Origin: JACQXM01 sp964569425
Lineage (GTDB): Bacteria > Planctomycetota > Phycisphaerae > UBA1845
NCBI GenBank assembly: GCA_964569425.1
Contig: CAZMVD010000091.1
Location: 1-16,909 of the forward strand
Reading direction: 5' to 3'
DNA: 16,909 nt
Part shown: piece after piece, positions 8,185 through 15,900 of the stretch
Numbering within the stretch: position 1 is the first letter of the stretch
Layout of the letters: each line of letters starts with the position of its first letter
The notes under the pieces: model-generated
What the model saw: only the letters and a program-made list of their open reading frames with translations
Told to the model about the DNA's origin: nothing
The model's database searches: none
Program-made: the position numbers and the translations under genes

Positions 8185-9006
8185 CGATCTGTCTGTATTT
8201 GGGGCCGAGGTTGGCGGGGACTCCCGGCACGCCGGTCCGCCGCAACGCCCGCGCCCTCGGCGTTTATCGACGGGTTGTCAGGGTCGCTGCAACGGTGCAT
8301 CGCTGAGCGTGCGCCCTTGCGACGCCAAACAGCATGATCAAAAAGTCATTAGTGGCACTGTGGCACCGGCTTTCCAGCCGGTCTGACGGGCCGCAAGGCC
8401 CCTGCGACCAGTTCTTCAACAGGCTACTACCTTGGGCGGGTTTGCGTTTGGTGAACTAGACCTTGAAGGCACCGGGCGCCGGCCCGTATCGTTTCCGTGA
8501 ACGACCCAGCCGCCGCGGCGATGCTCGGGTCGCTTCCCAACGTTTCCCTATCGTCCGCAGTGGTCGGGATAAGGCAACGGCGATCCCCGTCAGACGGAAG
8601 CGACGACGGGAGCGTTGTGAGGAGGCCGAGCGACAAGGTCATCGCGACGTTGTCGTGGACATTCGATCGAGACAGTCCACAATGCAATTCCGTTCCCTTG
8701 AGTCTCGAAAAGGAGAAAGGGCGCTTCCGCTTGGCTGGAGCATCTTATTGTGCAGCGATTCGCGCCGGCATACACGGTAGGCTGATCGCGCTCCACGATG
8801 ATAGACAATTGCGACCTTGACCAGGCTAAATCCATGACGGTCAATTATCGCTCTTTCATCGTCTGAATCCGGTGGGCGGCATCTTCGCGGACGCAGTGCG
8901 CCGCAATTGATTTCCCGAGGTTCAGAGCCAATTCGGTGTCACCGTTTGACCGATGGTATGGGCGAGTCAATGCCGACCGAATCCTGGGCCGACTGCGGAG
9001 AATACC
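8185..9006. other. Intergenic region, 822 bp, no convincing gene
   Basis: It separates the divergent methyltransferase and lipoprotein genes. Several 80-110 codon frames overlap on both strands, but none has a recognisable family, a good ribosome-binding site and a natural composition together. The one structured element is a pair of hairpins at 8366-8402. Promoters for both flanking genes should lie here; I could not place them with confidence. A decayed gene is possible but not demonstrable from the sequence. Confidence 0.5.
8366..8402. repeat. Tandem hairpin element (REP-like)
   Basis: Two compact stem-loops lie 5 bp apart. ACCGGCT-TTCC-AGCCGGT (8366-8383) has a 7-bp stem, and GGGCC-GCAA-GGCCC (8389-8402) has a 5-bp stem with a GNRA-type loop on the + strand. 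Short paired palindromes in intergenic DNA are typical of REP/BIME-like dispersed elements. Only one copy is in the window, so dispersal is an inference. There is no T-run, so a terminator role is unlikely. Confidence 0.5.
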
Positions 9007-9639
9007 ATGATCAACTCGGGCCGTTTCCTGCGAAGTGTACCCTTGGCCATCGCGGCCGTTGTGCTCATGTCACTGCCGTCTCTGCATTGCGGAACGGCGG
9101 GAACCGGCACAGTGAACGGACTGCCGAATTCGCTGAATGTGACACTTCCCGACGGCACGAAGGCGCCGGCCACACTGGGCAGCGGCGTTCTCTCCCTCGC
9201 CGACACCACCTGGCAGTTTTTCCGCACGGCCGACAACCTCCAGGGCGGGGCGTTCGTGACCGTCCGTTTCGGTTCGGAAGGCCAATTGCTCGCCTTTGAA
9301 AACAGCACCATCGCTCCGCAAATATTCGGAACGTCTATCCTCTTTGACGGTCAGCGGCACAACACCACCCAACCCGGGCTGCAATACGCCGCCGCCACCT
9401 ACGGTGCAGAATCCGCCGACGCGACGGGTTTCGCTTTCGAAGGGCGGCTCAAGGCCTTTGCCGCCGGGCTGGAAGCGGCCACCGCCACCGCTTCGGCTGC
9501 GGCTACCTACGACGCCGCCGATCCCAACGTCATCCGCGGCACCTTCCGATTCAAATCCGAGGTTACGCTGTTGTCAGTTCCCGACGCCAACGTCGATGAC
9601 GAGTTCAGCTTCCTGGGCCGCCGAGTCACCGGGCAATAG
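9007..9639 (+). CDS. Predicted lipoprotein of unknown function
   Basis: A 210-residue protein; I do not recognise the family. The N-terminus has a basic segment, a hydrophobic stretch (VPLAIAAVVLMSL) and then LPSLHCG with Cys at residue 28, a non-canonical but plausible lipobox. If this is not a lipobox, the protein is an ordinary secreted one. The mature part is rich in Ala, Thr, Gly and aromatic residues with alternating patterns, suggesting a mostly beta fold, and has no other recognised motif. The start at ATG 9007 is supported by GGAGAA at 8997-9002. The frame extends upstream to 8953, but that would bury the signal peptide. The next gene is in the same direction 153 bp downstream; co-transcription is possible but not shown. 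Confidence 0.75.
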   Translation: MINSGRFLRSVPLAIAAVVLMSLPSLHCGTAGTGTVNGLPNSLNVTLPDGTKAPATLGSGVLSLADTTWQFFRTADNLQGGAFVTVRFGSEGQLLAFENSTIAPQIFGTSILFDGQRHNTTQPGLQYAAATYGAESADATGFAFEGRLKAFAAGLEAATATASAAATYDAADPNVIRGTFRFKSEVTLLSVPDANVDDEFSFLGRRVTGQ

Positions 9640-9792
9640 GCGCATCATCTCCCTCGTCGCCAAAGGCCGCCAGCGCACCTTGTGGTTGCCCGCCTTGCCG
9701 CCGGTGGGGCGCCCGCATAGATTCCCAAGACGCCTGCCGTCGGTCGGTTTGCCGATGGCGGACGGATCACTGAGCAACGCAAAGGAATTTCT

Positions 9793-11121
9793 ATGCCCCC
9801 CTCGCGCAATGAGCGGATTAAGGTCATCATCGTCGGTGCTGCAGGACGCGATTTCCACGACTTCAACGTCTTCTGGCGCGAGGATCCGCGCTACCGGGTC
9901 GTCGCATTTACCGCGGCGCAGATTCCCGACATCGCCGGACGGGTGTATCCGCCCATGCTCGCCGGCAAACGCTACCCGCGCGGCATCCCCATCGAACCCG
10001 AAGAAAAGCTCGCCGACCTGATTCGCAGGCACAACGTCGATCAAGTGGTGATGGCCTATTCCGACGTGGCGCACGAAGACGTGATGCACAAGGCCGCGCT
10101 GGTCAACGCCGCCGGGGCGGACTTCCGCATCATGGGCTTGAACAACACCGCGATCAAGAGCCGCAAGCCGGTGATCGCAGTTTGCGCCGTCCGCACCGGA
10201 TGCGGAAAAAGCCAGACGTCCCGCGCCGTCACCCGGATTCTCAAGTCGCTCGGCAAACGGGTGGCTGTCGTTCGCCATCCGATGCCCTACGGCGACCTCA
10301 CCAAGCAGGTGTGCCAGCGGTTCTCCGAACTGGCTGATCTCGATCGCCACGAGTGCACCATTGAGGAACGTGAGGAGTATGAACCGCACATTCGCGCCGG
10401 CGACGTGGTCTTCGCCGGAGTGGATTACGCCAGAATCCTCAAGGCCGCGGAAAAAGAAGCGGATGTGGTGCTGTGGGACGGCGGCAACAACGATCTGCCC
10501 TTCTACCGGCCTGACCTGCACATCGTCGTCGCCGACCCGCACCGCCCGGGCCACGAAGTGTGCTACTACCCCGGCGAGACTAACGCACGGCTCGCGGACG
10601 TGGTGGTGATCAACAAGATCAATACCGCCGACCCGGCAAACGTCGCGCTGGTGGAGAAGAACATTAAGGCGATCAACCCCAAAGCCAGGTTCATCCGCGC
10701 CGGTTCGCCGGTCACGGTGGACGACCCCGGGGCGGTGGCCGGACGGCGGGTGTTGGTGGTGGAGGATGGACCCACGCTGACGCACGGAGAAATGACCTTC
10801 GGCGCCGGGCATGTGGCGGCGCGCGCCTTCGGTGCCGCGGCGATTATCGATCCACGGCCGTTTGCCGTGGGATCGATCCAGAAAACATTTGCCAAGTACG
10901 GCCACCTGTCGGAGATTCTGCCTGCCATGGGCTACGGCCGTCGGCAGATGCGCGAGTTGGAACGGACGATCAACGCCGCAGACTGCGATCTCGTGCTCAT
11001 CGGCACCCCGATCGACCTGGGCGCGCTGCTTGCGCTCAACAAGCCCACCATGCGCGTGCGCTACGAACTCGACGAAGCGGCCGTGAAAGCCCTCCGCGGT
11101 TCGATTCGCAAAGTTCTGTAG
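9793..11121 (+). CDS. Cyclic 2,3-diphosphoglycerate synthetase family protein (P-loop GTPase-like)
   Basis: A 442-residue protein. The N-terminal part (about 1-125) starts with a Rossmann-like strand, KVIIVGAAGRDFHDFN, and includes HNVDQVVMAYSDV. A P-loop domain follows: Walker A AVRTGCGKSQ (132-141), a Walker B-like strand ADVVLWDGGNND (223-234) and VVINKINT (271-278), which resembles the NKxD guanine-specificity element. The order matches the archaeal enzyme that closes 2,3-bisphosphoglycerate into the cyclic form in methanogens, at near-full family length. Homologues occur in bacteria not known to make that solute, so the reaction here is uncertain; a related phosphotransfer or nucleotide-dependent role is equally possible. 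AAAGGA (9781-9786) is a good ribosome-binding site for ATG 9793. The protein is cytosolic, with no signal peptide. No neighbour points to the pathway. Confidence 0.85.
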   Translation: MPPSRNERIKVIIVGAAGRDFHDFNVFWREDPRYRVVAFTAAQIPDIAGRVYPPMLAGKRYPRGIPIEPEEKLADLIRRHNVDQVVMAYSDVAHEDVMHKAALVNAAGADFRIMGLNNTAIKSRKPVIAVCAVRTGCGKSQTSRAVTRILKSLGKRVAVVRHPMPYGDLTKQVCQRFSELADLDRHECTIEEREEYEPHIRAGDVVFAGVDYARILKAAEKEADVVLWDGGNNDLPFYRPDLHIVVADPHRPGHEVCYYPGETNARLADVVVINKINTADPANVALVEKNIKAINPKARFIRAGSPVTVDDPGAVAGRRVLVVEDGPTLTHGEMTFGAGHVAARAFGAAAIIDPRPFAVGSIQKTFAKYGHLSEILPAMGYGRRQMRELERTINAADCDLVLIGTPIDLGALLALNKPTMRVRYELDEAAVKALRGSIRKVL

Positions 11122-11293
11122 CCGGCGTCTCAACTTTGCGTGCCGCGACCGCGTTCCACGCGCGCCGCAACTTGGATCGGGTAGGGCGCCATGCAGAAAA
11201 GTCTATCGTAAGCCGTTACCTTCGATCGCACCGGCGCGCAGCCGGCGCCGTCCGCGGTTCACCCTGTTGACCGGGCAAAGGAGCGGGCCTTAT

Positions 11294-11614
11294 TCACGCC
11301 AAGTCCTCCCGCAGGTAGAGGAACCAGCGCAGCTTCGGGTTGCCCGAGCGGGCGCTCTGGCGAGTGAAATAGATCGTCCACAGTCTGCCGTCGCTCATGC
11401 GAAGTTGATAATAATGCCGCCGAAGGTAGAGCTGGCCTTGGGCCGATGAGCCTTCCCGGCTGGAGTGCTTCCAGGTGGACATGACGTCGACAGCATCGTA
11501 ATTCACGCCGCGCCAAGTGAATCCGGTGGGCAGGCCGGGCTCGCCACGTCCCATACGCCTGGCATCGGCCGTACCGGCGCGGGCGGCGATGGGTTCGCTG
11601 ATGAGTTCGGCCAT
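11294..11614 (-). CDS. Small conserved protein, DUF6504-like
   Basis: A 106-residue protein starting MAELISEPIAARAGTADA. It contains GLPTGFTWRGVNYDAVDVM, then LYLRRHYYQLRMSDGRLWTI, and ends with YFTRQSARSGNPKLRWFLYL followed by a short tail. The FxWRGxxY ... W ... (Y/H)xLRxxDG ... LYF ... RWxLY pattern matches my recollection of DUF6504 proteins, whose function is unknown. Trp, Arg and Tyr are frequent, which would suit a small globular protein that binds nucleic acid or a partner, but this is speculation. The open frame runs 109 codons further upstream with no family resemblance. I chose the internal ATG because GAGGGAG (11624-11630 on the minus strand) sits 9 nt before it and the conserved part starts there. 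It is cytosolic and stands alone. Confidence 0.72.
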   Translation of the reverse strand: MAELISEPIAARAGTADARRMGRGEPGLPTGFTWRGVNYDAVDVMSTWKHSSREGSSAQGQLYLRRHYYQLRMSDGRLWTIYFTRQSARSGNPKLRWFLYLREDLA

Positions 11615-11623
11615 GTTGACGCG

Positions 11624-11630
11624 CTCCCTC
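11624..11630 (-). promoter_or_regulatory. Ribosome-binding site that decides the start of the DUF6504-like gene
   Basis: The minus strand reads GAGGGAG followed by 9 nt and then ATG at 11614. This supports the short 106-residue form over a 215-residue reading of the same frame. Confidence 0.6.
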
Positions 11631-11822
11631 GAATTCGTGCCGGATTCCATTGTCGAGGACGCCGGCCCTTTCCCGTGCCTCAAGGGCACTCGGACCGGCG
11701 TTTTCCAACCGCGACACCGGACAACCGGGCCGCCACCATCGCCGACATCGAACCAACCGCAGGTTCGCTCGTAGCTGGTTCGGTCCGTGCTCTGAACTAT
11801 TCCAATCGGATCCACCTGAAAA

Positions 11823-11852
11823 GGGAAGGCGCTCCGCTCCAGCGCCTTTCCC
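11823..11852 (-). terminator. Inverted repeat, possible intrinsic terminator for minus-strand transcription
   Basis: GGGAAGGCGCT (11823-11833) pairs with AGCGCCTTTCCC (11841-11852) around a 7-nt loop, with one bulged T. Read on the minus strand, the stem is followed by TTTT (11822-11819), so it could stop transcription coming from the right, for example read-through from the giant metalloprotease gene antisense to the aspartic protease. The T-run is short, and an operator or 5' UTR structure for the + strand gene is an alternative. Confidence 0.4.
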
Positions 11853-11923
11853 GGACAGCAAACGGCGCGTAGGCTGTGATCATGGTGAAGAAGAGTGTCT
11901 GTCTGCTTTTCAAAGGCAAACGC

Positions 11924-12985
11924 ATGGTAAACCGTTCTCATTCGCGCCCGCCGGCGGACACTTGCATCACCATTCGCGCAGACGGGGGAGGGTCGCCGGA
12001 CGCGTCGAGAAAGATCCCACTGCCGGCGCCAATCGTGCGATGGCGGGCTATCCTGGCGGCACTCGTGTTCACTGGATGTACGGCCTGGTCCGCCGGATGC
12101 GGGACTCGCATCCTTGGGGATTCCGCTGGGCTTTTCACGGTTCCGCTGGAAGTCGAGGGGATACCGGCCGGATCGGCGATTCTGGATACCGGCGGCGCGT
12201 ACGAACTATTGCTGCGCAGGGATTTCGGCCTGCCCGTCGTCGGCGAGGTGGAAATCCTGACGTTCGCCGGTCGTGAGCGCGTGCGGTTGACGTCCGGCTT
12301 CAACTACTCGGCGGGCGGGATCAAGACCGTCTCTGATGGCGCAATCGTGGGCCTGTCGATCTGCGACTGCAACGGCTTGGGTTTCAAGTTCTTCCGTAAG
12401 ACCGGGGTGGTGCTGGGTCTCGATTTTCCCAGTGCCGCGGCGGCCTTCTTTCTCAGTCTGCCTGAGTCCGGGGTGGTGCTCCCTTTTGAGCCGCCGCCCC
12501 CGCAGTTGGAGCGTTTCGACAGCGCATTCATCAAAGTCCGCGTTCGATTCGGCGAACGGGACGTCGCGGCGCTCGGGTTGCTCGATACCGGCGCGGCCGC
12601 CACGCTGTTACGGCGCGACGTGCTTGGCATTTCAGCCCTCCCGCCCGGAAACCGGGTTACGGTTGTGGTCGCTCAAGAGCGATTGGGCGCGGCGTCTGTG
12701 CAGGTCGCCACATATGAAAGCCAGGAACTGCCGGATCTGATCATCGGGACCGACCTCATGCGTGCCTGGGGTGACCGCTGGTACTTCGCCTTTGCGGACT
12801 CAGGCGGCGAAGTTGTCGTACTTCCAGGGGAGGGGCAAGTTGACGGTGACGCCGCAGTCCTGGCGGCCACCCGGAGGCTGGAGACCGGCCGATTTCCGCC
12901 TACAATCAGCCCTCATGCCGAGTGGACAATCAGGGACAAGCCGGTGGGCTGGAGAACGGATAGGCTTCGCCCTGAAACGCCTTGA
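11924..12985 (+). CDS. Predicted lipoprotein with two retropepsin-like aspartic protease domains
   Basis: A 353-residue protein. A hydrophobic segment, RWRAILAALVFTGC (39-52), ends in a lipobox-like Cys52 (a second candidate is SAGC, Cys59). Two retropepsin-like units follow. Unit 1 has the catalytic motif AILDTGG (Asp88) and a later VVLGLDF. Unit 2 has GLLDTGA (Asp221) and DLIIGTDLMRAWG, the hydrophobic-hydrophobic-Gly element of this fold. The pair could form an intramolecular active site like pepsin. A tail of about 60 residues follows the second unit. The start is uncertain. ATG 11924 has AAAGG 7 nt upstream but leaves a long N-region; GTG 11876 and ATG 11882 are longer; GTG 12035 gives an ideal short lipoprotein signal (MRWRAILAALVFTGC) but no ribosome-binding site. 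The 3' end overlaps the convergent giant gene by 56 bp. Confidence 0.85.
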   Translation: MVNRSHSRPPADTCITIRADGGGSPDASRKIPLPAPIVRWRAILAALVFTGCTAWSAGCGTRILGDSAGLFTVPLEVEGIPAGSAILDTGGAYELLLRRDFGLPVVGEVEILTFAGRERVRLTSGFNYSAGGIKTVSDGAIVGLSICDCNGLGFKFFRKTGVVLGLDFPSAAAAFFLSLPESGVVLPFEPPPPQLERFDSAFIKVRVRFGERDVAALGLLDTGAAATLLRRDVLGISALPPGNRVTVVVAQERLGAASVQVATYESQELPDLIIGTDLMRAWGDRWYFAFADSGGEVVVLPGEGQVDGDAAVLAATRRLETGRFPPTISPHAEWTIRDKPVGWRTDRLRPETP

Positions 12986-15900
12986 GCACATGGAAAACAT
13001 CCACGAAGTTAATGATGGCGTTGGGAATCTGGTCATGCAGATCCACCCAACTGACCGGCGGCGCGTTGAGCAGGCCTTGGAAACGACTCACGGCCGCGAC
13101 GACATCGTCCACGTTGACGATGCCATTCGGACCGGTCCAAGTTCCGGAACTGGCGTTCCCGACAGTGTCTCCCCAGTCCTTGGGCACCGGCCGATCGGTC
13201 GTTGGAAGCTCAAGCAGCGGCGAATAGCTAAAGGGATCATCCAGATCGCACGCGCAATGGACGGCCTGCAATTCGTAGGTGTACGCCGGCGCCACGCCGC
13301 AATCGGCCAGCAGAATAACACCAGGCCCTGGTTGCCACGAGCGGCAATCCGGCTCCGCCACAAGGCGGAATACCTCAAGTCCCTGCGGCGCAGGATTACC
13401 CACCCACCACACGCGGCCCGAAGCCTGATGGCGAACGCGAATCGCGATGGGTTCGCCGACCGGCATGGCCGTTACGTCAAACGTAAGGTAACGGTTCTTG
13501 GGCACGTAGCAGCGCCCGCCAATGCAAGGCGCGCCGCCGCAATCAGTGCTGTTCAGGCACGTCCCGTTCGCTTCCGGAAGTAGCGCCGGGGCAAGAGGGC
13601 AATCGCATTCGTCCGGAACCGCATTGCCGTTGACGTCCGCCGACGCACCCGAGCCGATGTCGCACTCATCGGGCACGCCGTTGGGCTGGCAGTCGAGGCT
13701 GGCGCCGGACGCCAGCTCGCATTCGTCGGGGATGCCATTGAGTTGGCAGTCGCTGGAAGTATGCGCTGCAATATCGCACTCATCAGGAATGTCGTTGGCA
13801 TTGCAGTCCTGTGCGGCGCCGGAGGCCAGTTCGCATTCGTCGGGGACGCCGTTCTCCTGGCAATCCTGCGACAATCCGCTCGCAATGTCGCAGTCATCGG
13901 GCACGGTATTGCCATTGCAGTCGGCGCCCGCCGGGTTCAACGGCGGCACTTCGCACTCGTCGGGCACCAGGTTGCCGTTGCAGTCGGGGCTGGTGAGGGC
14001 GGCCACGTCGCAGGTGTCGGGGATCAGGTTGTGGTTGCAGTCGGCGGCGCCGCCGAAGGCCAGATCGCACTCGTCGGGCACGCCGTTCGGCTGGCAGTCC
14101 TGCGACAGGCCGGAAGCGATATCGCACTCGTCGGGCACGAAATTGAGATTGCAATCGGCACTGCCTCCGCCGGCCAGGTCGCATTCATCGGGAATGCCGT
14201 TGAGCTGGCAGTCGCCGGAAACGCCCTGAACGATGTCGCACTCGTCCGGGCGGATGTTGCCGTTGCAGTCGGCGCTACCTCCTCCGGCGATATCACATTC
14301 GTCCGGGACCGCGTTGCCTTGACAGTCGTTGGAAGTGCCGAGCGCGATGTCGCATGCGTCGGGCACGCCGTTGGCGTTGCAGTCGGCGGCGGCGCCGCCG
14401 GCAATGTCGCATTCATCGGGCACGCTGTTGCCGTTGCAGTCAAGGCTGGCGGCGGAAGCGAGATCGCATTCATCGGGCACGCCGTTGGCGTTGCAATCCG
14501 CGGAAGCGGTGGAGGCGATGTCGCATTCGTCCGGAACCCCGTTGCCGTTGCAGTCCGGGCTGGCGGCGGAAGCGAGATCGCAGTCGTCCGGGACGCCGTT
14601 CCCGTTACAGTCCGCTCCCAGCGGATCCAGTGGGGGAATCTCGCAAGCATCGGGCACGCCGTTGACGTTGCAATCGGCGCCCTCCGGGTTCAGGGGCGGA
14701 ACTTCGCATTCATCCGGAACGTTGTTCCCGTTGCAGTCGTTGCTCGACGACCCGGCGATGTCGCACTCGTCGGGCACGCCGTTGCCGTTGCAGTCCGCAC
14801 TGCTCTGCGAAGCCAGGTCGCATTCATCTGGAATGCCGTTGCTGTTGCAGTCCGGGCTGGCCGCCGAGGCGATATCACAGGCGTCGGGCACGCCGTTCCC
14901 GTTACAGTCGGCGCCCTGCGGATCCAGCGGGGGGAACTCGCACGCATCCGGTACCCCGTTGCCATTGCAGTCCGCCCCGAGCGGATCGAGCGGGGGCACC
15001 TCGCATTCGTCGGGCACGCCGTTGGCGTTGCAGTCGGCGCTGGTCTGCGCGGCCACATCGCAACCATCGAGCACACCGTTGCCGTTGCAGTCGCCCAGAA
15101 CGGCCAGGTCACAACTGTCGGGAACGCCATTGTTGTTGCAATCGGCCCCCAACGGGTCAATCGGCGGAACTTCACAGGCGTCCGGAATGCCGTTGGCGTT
15201 GCAATCGGCGCCCTGCGGATCCAGCGGCGGCACTTCGCAGTCGTCGGGAATCTCGTTGCCGTTGCAGTCATCAGCCTGACTCGCGAGAATTTCACACAAA
15301 TCCGGCAGGCCGTTGTTATTGCAGTCGCCACCGCCCCGCGTGCTGAATGTCCAGACCGGTCCGGGGATGGTGTCGCCGAGTGATTTCGTGACCACCTGCC
15401 AGTAGTAGGTCGCCCCGCAACTGAGCGGGCCGGGGTCGCAGCCGGTCGCGGAAACGTCTTCGCAAATGAGATTTGTCGGCGGGTCGTCGGTCCCGAAATA
15501 GACGTCATACGTCGCGGGGCACGATTGCTGCATCCAGCCGGTCAGCATCACTTCCGACCAGCAATGCGCCCGCGCCATTTGTTGGGGCGTGAATTCGTGC
15601 CGGCAGGTGAACGGCGTAACGCCCATGTAATTGTGAATCGGCGCCGGCCCCCACGGAGTCCCGCTGCAGCTGTCTGTGCCGCCGGGTTCGGCACAGATGA
15701 ACGTACGCGGCGTAGGGCGCGTGTCGGAACACCGGTCGCCGGTATTGTCACTGTCGGTGTCGGCGCGCTCGTAACACGGCCCGCAATTGAGCACCTCGAT
15801 CACGCCGTGATAGGTGTGCCACAGCCCCATGGAATGGCCGAGTTCGTGTGCCAGCGAATTGTCATTTGCGCTGAAGTGGCCATCGTGCATGATGAGCCCG

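Larger units (their letters stand above)
11615..11923. other. Divergent intergenic region, about 309 bp
   Basis: It lies between the DUF6504-like gene (-) and the aspartic protease gene (+). It holds the minus-strand ribosome-binding site at 11624-11630, the inverted repeat at 11823-11852 and, at 11912-11916, AAAGG in front of ATG 11924. I could not identify promoters. If the protease starts at GTG 11876 or ATG 11882, this region is about 40-50 bp shorter. Confidence 0.5.

Noticed and set aside
8427..8844. Possible small genes on both strands in the 8185-9006 gap (8427-8687 -, 8497-8820 +, 8590-8844 -)
   Set aside because: They overlap one another and lack good ribosome-binding sites and recognisable families, and their composition looks random. 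A decayed gene cannot be excluded but cannot be supported.
11225..11260. Hairpin CGGCGC-GCAGCCG-GCGCCG after the cyclic diphosphoglycerate synthetase gene, as a terminator
   Set aside because: Only 6 bp, no T-run, about 110 bp past the stop, and such palindromes are frequent by chance in DNA this GC-rich.
11294..11941. 215-residue version of the DUF6504-like protein
   Set aside because: The extra 109 residues show no conserved look, while a good ribosome-binding site precedes the internal ATG at 11614.
13602..15326. CRISPR array or minisatellite reading of the 57/63-bp repeats
   Set aside because: Repeats are in frame, differ at third codon positions and have no constant repeat with unique spacers. 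They are coding repeats of one protein.
13743..15383. 546-codon open frame on the + strand opposite the repeat array, and two further long + frames (13522-14229, 14329-15279)
   Set aside because: They are antisense shadows. All repeat units are multiples of 3 bp and lack stops in the other frames, so a single stop-free unit opens the whole array. The minus-strand reading has a zinc protease, Ca-type cores and a dockerin-like end; the + readings are only periodic.
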